Shown here: positions 56,901 to 64,000 of the stretch, in pieces
Position numbering within the stretch: position 1 is the stretch's first letter
Layout of the letters: each line of letters begins with the position of its first letter
From: Mesocentrotus franciscanus
Lineage: Eukaryota > Echinodermata > Echinoidea > Camarodonta > Strongylocentrotidae
Direction of reading: 5' to 3'
Assembly: GCA_037976565.1 (NCBI GenBank)
Contig: CP137671.1
Location: 11,341,669 to 11,405,668 of the forward strand
Length of the DNA: 64,000 bases
Notes under the pieces: generated by a model
Told to the model about the DNA's origin: nothing
The model's database searches: none
The model's input: only the letters and a program-made list of their open reading frames with translations
Program-made: the position numbers and the translations under genes

Positions 56901-59900
56901 ACAAAGTTCGAAAGGAATCGAGATAGAAGAAGGACCTAGATAGGGCTTACAAGCACTGCGTGCAAAACGAATGGGATTTGGGTGAAAGAAGAACAGGCCA
57001 TGAGGCTTGCTGTAGCAAAAAAAGGCCTTCAATATGAACATAATAATGCAGGCTATAAAATTCAGTAATGAATGTATACAGTTTAAATTATTCTTGTGCG
57101 AACCTGCCCCTTTTTAAACAAGCATTGTTTCTAGGTAGGTTCGTTTTTCATTTTCTGAAAATAGATAATTTCGCATTACAAGACTATAAAATAAAAGGTT
57201 AAATATATTTCTATGCTAATTTTGAGTAAATATAACATTACGTTTATATTGTAAATATTTTGTGATTGCTTATTTTATGTGGCAAATGAAATAAATTCGC
57301 CTTGCATAAAGTGAATGCTAGTACTACTACTACTACTACTACTACTATTACTACTAAGCCGGCGGAAGAGCCTAAAGACCTAGCTTGAAATTGCCATACA
57401 ATATTGATTATGCTTCCGTCTACAGGAGCTGGTGCTGGACCTATCATTTACTCTTTTCCAAATTTTTAGAAGTCTGATCATTGATCCCATGTTTTTTATT
57501 CAGGTGTTGCTAGCGATATTCCTGATGATGTTGTGTATACTGACCTACACAAAAATGTAAGAATTGGGGACAGCGTTGTCCTAAAATGTCAGTTTCGTGG
57601 GACACCGTTAGCTGTCTACTGGAAGAAAGGAGATGACCCAAGAACAGCACCAAACCTAGTCTCATGGATTCCAACCGATAATGTGACAGGATTATGTGAA
57701 GGTGACAGGCCATGTCGCATCATGGAGATGAATGAAGATCGTTCGTTGGTCATCAAAGAAGTCAGCATTGCAGAACAAGGACGATATATCTGCAGGGTAT
57801 CAAGCTACAAGGGGATACTGATACACAATTTTACGGACATCCATGTGTTTTGTAAGTATTATCATTACGAACTCAATACTATAATTCTATTTTATCAGCG
57901 GCACTGATTAACAATATCCTGAAAACAATTAAGTTGTATCTGTAAAATGAGGTGTCGAACTTTGAAATATTATCACTGCAAATAGTATTCACAAAAGGAT
58001 GTTTCTTCTTCCGCCAAAGAGCTCATTTAAAAAAAGATTTGTTATTTTAATTCTTTTACTTTAATAGGCGAGGCCTAATCGGAAATAACACTGTTTAAAT
58101 GGTAGGGCAAATCATCGGTGACCGTGTCCAAAAGAAACTAGGGATACTATTTATTATTAATGTACGTTCACAGTGTTTAACAAAAAAAATGATATTAGGA
58201 CTTCATGAGTCTAACACTAGAACTGGTTGGCCTATGAACATTTTTTTTCTTCATAATTGCATTCCTGTTGTTATTATTGAAGCTCCCCCGAAGAAACCAT
58301 ACCCATTTATCAACGAATGTCTGACGTCCCCTGCCATGAAGTCTAATCGGACTTGCATCATATCAACTACCGAGGACCCGATCAACATCTCCTGCACTGC
58401 CTCGGAGTACTTCCCAGACTTAGACCTGTTCTTCATTCATGGCTCTCAATATATCACCACCATATATTATGAGGAAACGACAAATGAAGATGGGAAGAAA
58501 AATCAATCAATCACATCACAAGCTTTTTCAAGTCCGGAACCATACGTGTGTGTGGCATCAGACATTCCTGGAGTTGAAGATCGAAGCGTAGCCTCCGTAT
58601 TAGTGACAACCGCATTAGTGACACCCGAAACTGCACCGCTAGATCGATCTGACAGTACCCTAGCAGTACAAATAGGTAAATAAGCAGTATAATAGGTCAG
58701 TTAACATCATGTTTTTCTTTCCTATTACTTCATAACGTCTACAAATTCATATCAGAAAGTGACAACGCACGGTAGAGGTAATAAGGCAGAGTCAGGACGC
58801 GGGTATTGGTGCTTTTGGACAGTACAAAAGGTCATGGCGTGATGAAGTGTGCGTAGATAATCATGATTACCTTATTAGGGGCAAAGGTCATTGTTCCCAA
58901 ATTGAGGTGTGCATTTTACTCTACTCTCTACCAGGGACCTATTTTAGAAACTGTCTAATTTTCGTATGTACCACATATTTTAGCAAGATTCGTGGCATCT
59001 GATTGGTCAAAACTGCACACATGAGATTCACTGCTGTCTGCTGACAGGGTACACTTATATGGCATTACATGCCCGCACTGTTGGCATCACATCGAGATGC
59101 GATCCACATATTATTTATATTTCCATTCATATTGTAGATCCAAGGTTTGAAACAAATGATTCGTATTTTATTTTAGTAGCTGGTGCAATATGCCCGTTAC
59201 ACTAGAGACATTATGTAGGCTTGTGTTAGTTACAAGGGCGATAATTGAAGTCTTGACATCATTCAAAAATGTAATGGAAATTAGCATGTATGTATGGTGG
59301 CTCCTAAGGGACACGCAAACGCAAAAATATGACGTATAGGTATGCAACAAATTTGTCGTTTTTTACGTCCAAGACGTGAAAATCAAAATATTTGAGGTAT
59401 ACATGTACCTATGCAACACATTTTTCGTTTTTTACGTCCAAGACGTGAAAATCAAAAAATTGACGTATATATACCTTTGTTTAGTAATTTTTTCATTTTT
59501 CTGTACTCAATGGCCCTGAAGGAACACGCAGACGTGAAAATCGGCTGGAAAATCTGCGTCAAATATTCACGTCGATCTCCGTCTCCCAAAAGGGACACGC
59601 AGACGTGAATATTTGACGTGAATTGTTTTTTTTCAGTAAGCTGAGCACCTACAAAGTACATGCATAGTGCTAGTGCAGTGCTAGTGCAGTGCATGCATAA
59701 CATTCGCTACATGTACTGGATTTATGATGTACCTTGATATTACTGTCTCGACTAGTGTTTGAAAAAGGTAAACATTATGTTAATTATTTTATGTGATATT
59801 CAACATTTGTTTATAGCAACTGTAAAGAGGTCTTAAGTGAGATGAACTACATTGGGAGAGAGAAATAAGAGAAAGAGAGAGGGGGAGACAGATTTGGATA

Positions 59901-61265
59901 GAAAGAGAAGAGAAAGGGGAGAGACAGATTGGGAGGGAGAAAGGAGGAAGAGATCGAGAGAAAGGGAGAGAGAGAGAGTGGTGAGACATTATAGGAGAAA
60001 GAGGAGAGAGAGAGATAGAAAGAAATAGAGAGAGTAAAAGGGTGTGATAAGAGGGGAGATCCAATTGGGGGGCAAATGGCAACAAGATGCACAAAAAGAA
60101 GTAATTGCTTGTGTGACACAGGTTAAAGACCACGAAAGGAATGCGGTGAATTTAAGTCTTCTCTTTTATTTCTCGAAACTGAACAAGAAAAAAACACCCC
60201 GAATATGTCATGTCCGAGTAAAACATGATGCAGGCTATAACAATCAGCCTTCCATGTATGAGAATCCTTTATGACTCTTGTAGACAAACTTTCTGGTGAG
60301 TGCAGGTGCTCTTCAAAATAACAGTACTTCTTTATACAATGAAGAGAATGAACATGCTGGATCTGGAGGATGATGCTGGGGGCAGGGGGAGTGGGGATTA
60401 GCAAATCTTGCTAAACAAACTCAACTGGACTGCACCATTTTCACTTGAGGGGGGATGGAGGTATTTACATTGGGGGACAGTATTAAAGCACTTATATGTA
60501 CCACTCTACCACGTTACACTTGGCACAGGCAAAATATGTTTACAAAATTAATGTAAAGGCGTAATGTATCTATAGGCCTTCTATAAAGTATATATCAATT
60601 TTAGTCCATAAAACAGAATAAAGTGGTGTACAATTAATGTCGAGATAAAGCTGTTTAAAAAAAACATAGCAGCTAGGACAAACCCACTTATCACTTATCT
60701 TTCTGGTGCTCAGCTTACTGAAAAAAAAAATCACGTCAAATATTCACGTCTGCGTGTCCCTTTTGGGAGACGCAGACGTGAATATTTGACGCAGATTTTC
60801 CAGCCGATTTTCACGTCTGCGTGTCCCTTCAGGGCCATTGAGTACAGAAAAATGAAAAAATTACCAAACAAAGGCATACGTCATTTTTTTTTGATTTTCA
60901 CGTCTTGGACGTAAAAAACGAAAAATTTGTTACATAGGTATACGTCAAATTTTTGCGTTTGCGTGACCTTAAGAAGCCACCATACTTATACATCTTTCCT
61001 ATTGTGACTTTACCGACGTATTAATGTATAGTTTCTACAATATTTGCAATACAGCTGTTCCACTTATAGTCATCATCCTCTTGGTTGCGGCTATTCTACG
61101 ACTTATCATTCGTTTGCACATCCGACAACAAGGTAAGAAAAACAAATATATATATATATATATATCTATATATATTTATAGAGAGAGAGAGAGTACGCCC
61201 ATGTTTTTTTCTTCTTAATCTTGAACCGTTCGCGTTGCAAATTCAAGGCCTCCTTTAACTATTTC

Positions 61266-61308
<43 letters not shown>

Positions 61309-64000
61309 GAACACTTATAATGCGCCGGTATCCATCGCAATAATGATGCTCATGGCGCAGTAGAAAATAGTCACATAAACATGAACATAAGTACAAACAT
61401 TTAACATGTAGTTATATGATACACTACACTAAATACGTAGCGGTATGCATCATTGAACAAGTATGTCTTGAGTACGGTTTTAAATTCATTGACATATGAC
61501 AGATTTCGAATGAATTGTGGCAGTTTGTTCCAAAGTAATGGACCAGCAGGTGAAAAAGCCCTATCCCCCCGAGAACTTTGAGTTTTTGGTACCACCAATA
61601 CATGTTATTTGATAATAAAGGAGGCATACATGAATTATGAAAAAAGGATTCTCCCCTCTATTGTATGGTATTGGTTCATTGTCTTACAAAACACTTCAAC
61701 AACTTTCCCAGAGGCATCTATTTAACAAAAATATACATAATATTCAATGAAAATGAAAGCTTGGTATACACACATCATAAACGGGATAAAGAGAAATGTA
61801 TCCAGACTTGTGAATATGATTATTGTTGGAAGGCTGAGTAGCTGAACTATCCGACTAGTTTGAATGAAATTCTTTTCCATTTGATCAGCCATTTGATTCT
61901 ACAGCGGATTATCATGTGAGACGAATTCTACATGAAATCTGACTAAATAACCATCTTGGATGGGAAAATGACTTAATTAACTCTGACATTTGTAAGTTCC
62001 TGGATTTTCAGGACGAAGCTAAATTGCAAATATGAAAACAAAAGGTGTGAATATAGATGGGTAAACTTAGCCTACTACTACTACTTAATACTCAGTCACA
62101 CTGTAGTTGCGTATTGCTGCGTATTTATGGCAAGCCGTATTAACATTTATTCCTATTTCTTGATATCAAGAAATCGAATTCTTGATGTCAAGAATAACCA
62201 TTACTTTACAACAGAAAATCATTTCTTGATATCAAGAAATAGGAATAAATGTTAAAACGGCTTGCCATAAATACGCAGCAATACGCAAGCCAAATACGCA
62301 AAGGTGTGACTGAGGCATTACTGGTGCTACTAAGAACCGCAATAATAACAGTGGTTGTAAACACCGTATGTATAAGGTCAAATAGAGGCGTTGGCAAATT
62401 AAAACTTGTGAAAATTCAATGTTTTCACCAAAAATTACATTTTTTTTTAATAATACGCAAATCGAACTTGTATTATCTTATTGATCTTTGTCGTTTTCTA
62501 CAGAGCCCGTTTCATATGTGGAGCTTTGGAAACTTGTCGATGAGGGCGACCCTGCTGACGTGAAAGATATTGTGAGCGAGTTGGTAGGAAATCCAGAAGG
62601 AAACACGGCAAAGGAAGATCTCTACACAAAATTGTGTGAATGGAAGGAGGGGTCGTCTGGAAATGTTAAATCGCTTTATCGTGCTACTAAGAAACTTGGA
62701 TTTCATGATGATCTAAAAAGAATCAAAGGTATTAATTTCTAAATTTTCATTCACATATCTTTTTGTATTTTTTCTGAATTTTACATTCTTTTTATATCGA
62801 ATACTAAACATTGATAGATATTATCAATTGAGGTGTCAAAATGATACATTTATATTATATAATGTTAGGCGAATATTATACATTGGTCAAGGGTGTTTTA
62901 AGTTCCTGTTCAATATGAAGTACAATACCTTAGGTAGTGACCATTGGCAATTGTAGGAAGTAAATATTTATGTAATAAACACAAGGACAATGAGCTTTAT
63001 CGATATGCGCATGATCTTTACAGATTTCCGTGCATCTGCAAGTGTCTCGGTTTCTGATGACGACTTGGCACATATTTGTTGGCACGTTCGCAGTTGCGAG
63101 GAGACAGTTAATCCTATATTGCGAGCCTTGCATTCCACCGACAGGCAAGGTAGACGTCCAATATTCTCCACATCTAACAATTTTGATAATGACTTCCAAA
63201 TGATGAAGAGGTGGAAATCAGGCTCAGTCTCAGAGAAAGTGACATTTTGCAGTGGATCTGAAGAGATATCCAGACAGGTAACACAGGACGATGAAATTAC
63301 ATCAATGGGTCCTGTTTCAGTAGAGGTACAACTGACAGTAAACACTTCACCGCCTAACCAGACGATCCGACTATGTCTCGCTTTAGAGGAAGCAGGGAAG
63401 ACGGTAGACGAACGCCATCGTCCAGTGTATCTCCGATTGGCCAAGACATTCTTCCAGAGTGAGATATATCCTTGTTTTTACCTGAGATTCAGGAAGAGCA
63501 TAGTTCTTATTTATTGCACAGCATATCATCATCTCCTATCTCTTATGTACATATTTGCGACTGATTTCAATCGCGGATAAGGTGCGATTAATATCAAATC
63601 TTTATTAAACGGGGTCTAGGTAAAGCTGAATATTCACTATAAGGTGAAGAAAGCCAATGATCACATTGAAGAAAATAAAGTTATTGGGATAACTTTGGAA
63701 TGTACACTTTTTATTTTCAGATTAAAAAACTAGTAAATTACTGGATATTAAGACATTCAGGAAATGCAAAAGCGCTATGTATCCAGAGCAAACATGAAGT
63801 GGTCTTTTTGCATGTACCTAGACTGCAATCTGAATAGTGCTTTAATTACCAGTATCTCGAATCATAAAGGAAAAGTCAGTTGGCCTACACTGTACATTAA
63901 GGTATTTTCATGTTTCGCATTTTAGTTCGAGATGAGTACAAGAGTGCACTGACAGACGGGGTCTTGAAGACGTTTGCTCTCTTTCTCACCAAACGACATT
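47882..64000 (+). CDS. Ig-domain transmembrane receptor with probable death-fold tail (partial, 3' end outside)
   Basis: Predicted exons: 47882-47954, 57504-57851, 58283-58675, 61055-61132, 62504-62728, 63024-63458, 63926 to beyond 64000. All introns are phase 1 with GT/AG ends, so joining is consistent. Order: signal peptide (1-24), V-type Ig domain (about 25-140), second Ig-like domain (about 141-271), one transmembrane helix (VPLIVIILLVAAIL, about 273-286) with a basic stop-transfer, then cytoplasmic sequence. The 75-residue exon 5 resembles the second half of a death domain (LYTKLCEWKEG, SLYRATKKLGFHDDLKRIK). Exons 6-7 were not recognised. The likely role, cell-surface recognition linked to death-fold signalling, is inference. 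No TIR, kinase or ITAM motif was seen. The first exon is 9.5 kb away and is the least certain. Confidence 0.75.
47955..49555. other. Intron 1 (first part) of the Ig-receptor gene
   Basis: AT-rich DNA without recognised exons. A duplicated GGAAGGTTATGTACAATTTT (about 48362 and 48382) and the hairpin at 48165 are the only structured parts noticed. Confidence 0.5.
48165..48213. repeat. Perfect 24-bp palindrome
   Basis: TAGTATAAAAGCTTATAAGT, then TATA, a single G, and its exact reverse complement. AT-rich, in the first intron. Confidence 0.9.
49560..52895 (+). pseudogene. RTE-like LINE, near full length, degenerate
   Basis: Plus strand, in order. An N-terminal region (49675-49950). AP-endonuclease: LGTWNVRTMN (about 49948-49975), IVGLCETRWKG, the MRDFNANANIG motif (50345), LYIWISPGDRHRNQI (50517) and DCDTDHILL (50635). 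Reverse transcriptase: KSPGIDGIPAELVK (51355), NYRTIALISH (51535), GTRDMLVCLQ, LIDYSKAFDSV (51738), GKGARHGCIISPYLF and FADD (52037-52048). C-terminus: YGAESWTLLKADENRIMAAE (52460), then GRQRKQWFDNIKKWTG (52720-52770). The 3' end is a short GTAGCCAG/GTAGG-like repeat (about 52880). Endonuclease spacing and sequence resemble the RTE/BovB clade. Multiple frameshifts and stops, and an inserted palindrome at 52280, make it inactive. Confidence 0.88.
52280..52337. repeat. 58-bp palindrome inside the LINE RT ORF
   Basis: GTACCAGTGATATAAAGATC, then AGAATAG, the spacer ATAG, and the exact 27-nt reverse complement. It interrupts the codon order between KDVETFK and the following DLHALWNDRNIS and ends the reading frame. 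Confidence 0.92.
53740..54330 (-). pseudogene. LINE endonuclease fragment (CR1/L2/jockey-like)
   Basis: Minus-strand pieces in order: CQYYTPDNFVSQFIYNHSSK and TSFSILHCNARILK (54190-54290), then FPFSVIAISETWPNK (about 54110-54155), GIESTCIGIENNEGKTVVIG, AIYRSPNNHLEF (about 53900-53990) and NKDVYIIGDVNVDIFPSPQD (about 53795-53855). These are the ILxxNAR, SETW, GAIYRxPN and GDxNxD motifs of LINE apurinic endonucleases. Stops and frame changes are present and no RT follows. Confidence 0.85.
54335..56200. other. Intron 1 of the Ig-receptor gene, no exon recognised
   Basis: AT-rich DNA. The 54582-54914 minus frame lies just upstream of the LINE endonuclease fragment and may be its 5' part. Otherwise nothing is recognised. 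Confidence 0.45.
56210..56400 (+). repeat. SINE tail fragment
   Basis: CACTCTCCAGGGAGTGGAAA, GTGCAGACTGTGTGCG, GTAAAGTGCTTAGAGACGGA and AACGCTATTTATCTATAT match the body and tail of the SINE at 39660-39795 in order. Confidence 0.65.
57322..57356. repeat. ACT triplet microsatellite
   Basis: A run of ACT (TACTACTACT...) about 35 bp long, 150 bp before exon 2 of the Ig-receptor gene. Confidence 0.85.
57504..57851 (+). CDS. Ig-receptor exon 2 (V-type Ig domain)
   Basis: Acceptor TTTATTCAG, donor GTAAGTAT, phase 1-1. It contains GDSVVLKCQFRG, then VYWKKGDD, LVIKEVSIAEQGRYICRVSS and a final FTDIHVF. The B-strand Cys, C-strand Trp and F-strand YxC are the Ig core. An extra pair of cysteines in LCEGDRPCR could form a second disulphide. 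N-glycosylation sites are NVT and NFT. Confidence 0.9.
58283..58675 (+). CDS. Ig-receptor exon 3 (second Ig-like domain)
   Basis: Acceptor TTATTGAAG, donor GTAAATAA, phase 1-1. Landmarks are INISCTASEYFPDLDLFFIH and, later, EPYVCVASDIPGVEDRSVAS. The pattern CxAxxYFPxLxLxF recalls C-type Ig or butyrophilin/nectin-like domains, although the core Trp is Phe here. A Thr/Ser/Pro-rich stalk follows. Three N-glycosylation sites (NRT, NIS, NQS). Confidence 0.85.
59292..60985. repeat. 1.7-kb inverted-repeat structure rich in ACGTC/GACGT
   Basis: The left arm 59292-59649 and the right arm 60705-60985 are inverted copies. Examples are ACACGCAGACGTGAA / TTCACGTCTGCGTGT, TACTCAATGGCCCTGAAG / CTTCAGGGCCATTGAGTAC, and the inner ends CAGTAAGCTGAGCACC / GGTGCTCAGCTTACTG. 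The left arm carries an extra tandem copy of CGTTTTTTACGTCCAAGACG (two against one on the right). The 1.05 kb between the arms has a purine-rich tract (59860-60040). It lies in the intron before the TM exon. Confidence 0.85.
59858..60050. repeat. Purine-rich GAGA tract
   Basis: A GGGAGAGA-rich strand within the spacer of the large inverted repeat. The Ser/Leu-rich frames on the minus strand are compositional. Confidence 0.85.
61055..61132 (+). CDS. Ig-receptor exon 4 (transmembrane helix)
   Basis: 78 nt, acceptor GCAATACAG, donor GTAAGAAA, phase 1-1. It encodes VPLIVIILLVAAILRLIIRL and HIRQQ: a hydrophobic stretch followed by Arg/His-rich residues as for a type I membrane protein. The compact one-helix exon is typical of such genes. 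Confidence 0.85.
61145..61307. repeat. TA, GA and AAT microsatellites
   Basis: A TA run (61147-61180), GAGAGA (61181-61192) and an AAT run (61268-61306). The AAT run is at the 3' side of the minus-strand LINE fragment at 61400 and may be its tail. Confidence 0.85.
61400..61640 (-). pseudogene. LINE ORF2 C-terminal fragment (CR1/jockey-like)
   Basis: VPKTQSSRGDRAFSPAGPLL, then WNKLPQFIRNLSYVNEFKTV and LKTYLFNDAY. This is the standard C-terminus GxRxFSxxxPxLWNxLPxxIR...FKxxLKTxLF of these LINEs. Only this end is present. Confidence 0.85.
62083..62322. mobile_element. 240-bp foldback MITE with long inverted arms
   Basis: 62109-62174 and 62221-62286 are inverted copies matching at 65 of 66 positions (GCGTATTGCTGCGTATTTAT, GGCAAGCCGT, TTATTCCTATTTCTTGATAT). 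Each arm ends in the 20-bp palindrome ATTTCTTGATATCAAGAAAT, with a diverged third copy between them. Outer ends TAATACTCAGTCACAC and GTGTGACTGAGGCATTA are also inverted. Confidence 0.88.
62504..62728 (+). CDS. Ig-receptor exon 5 (probable death-fold)
   Basis: 75 codons, acceptor TTTTCTACAG, donor GTATTAAT, phase 1-1. It encodes PVSYVELWKLVDEGDPADVK, then DIVSELVGNPEGNTAKEDLY, TKLCEWKEGSSGNVKSLYRA and TKKLGFHDDLKRIK. The LxxxLxxW, ...VxxLxxALxxLGxxDxxxxI layout resembles helices 4-6 of a death domain, and the acidic first half could be helices 1-3. This is recognition by pattern only. Confidence 0.75.
63024..63458 (+). CDS. Ig-receptor exon 6 (cytoplasmic, unrecognised)
   Basis: 145 codons, acceptor TCTTTACAG, donor GTGAGATA, phase 1-1. 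It begins DFRASASVSVSDDDLAHICW and continues through MMKRWKSGSVSEKVTFCSGS, VSVEVQLTVNTSPPNQTIRL and CLALEEAGKTVDERHRP. The first part could be helical, and the second looks like beta strands. No family recognised. Confidence 0.8.
63926..64000 (+). CDS. Ig-receptor exon 7 (start only, cut by window end)
   Basis: Acceptor TCGCATTTTAG, entered in phase 1: RDEYKSALTDGVLKTFALFL, then TKRH, open to the last base. Possibly helical; function not recognised. Confidence 0.7.

Noticed and set aside
59789..60133. Ser/Leu-rich minus-strand ORF, possible membrane protein
   Set aside because: Translation of a GAGA tract in the spacer of an inverted repeat.

Overview
The window is nuclear DNA from an animal. 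It has intron-split genes, AT-rich intergenic DNA, many SINE, LINE and foldback repeats, and microsatellites. The best inference is an echinoderm, probably a sea-urchin-like genome. The reasons are a lineage-expanded type of rhodopsin-like GPCR in a cluster, abundant tRNA-headed SINEs and many short foldback elements. The species cannot be fixed from sequence alone, and another marine deuterostome is possible. Region by region: 0-9 kb is intergenic and repeat-filled. It holds SINE pieces, a palindromic TTATGAATAGC element, a 5'-truncated non-LTR retrotransposon on the minus strand (4.67-6.12 kb) with a zinc finger inside its ORF, and further LINE ends and MITEs. From 9.5 to 20.6 kb on the minus strand lies one complete gene, coproporphyrinogen-III oxidase (CPOX, haem synthesis). 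I could assemble it as 14 exons whose phases all join and which encode 375 residues. Its introns contain SINEs, MITEs and an array of partial copies of the exon 8 end, splice donor included. 20.7-27.9 kb has no gene, only hairpins, foldback elements and a LINE 3' fragment. 27.9-31.7 kb is a young non-autonomous LTR retrotransposon. Its 405-bp LTRs differ by one base; it has a tRNA-Leu-type primer site, a 4-bp target duplication, a 1.4-kb minisatellite and scraps of a Gypsy-type pol. 33.6-42.7 kb is a small GPCR cluster with one intact intronless receptor (35355-36413, minus) and three or four broken relatives on both strands, mixed with LINE and GC-rich repeats. 47.9-64 kb (plus strand) holds the 5' part of a gene running off the window: a signal-peptide exon, two Ig-like exons, a transmembrane exon and at least three cytoplasmic exons, one of which looks like a death-fold. 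All introns are phase 1. Its first intron holds a full-length but degenerate RTE-like LINE and part of another LINE. A later intron holds a 1.7-kb inverted-repeat structure. The genes are functionally unrelated: housekeeping haem synthesis, chemosensory-type receptors and a probable immune or adhesion receptor. Much of the rest of the window is mobile DNA.
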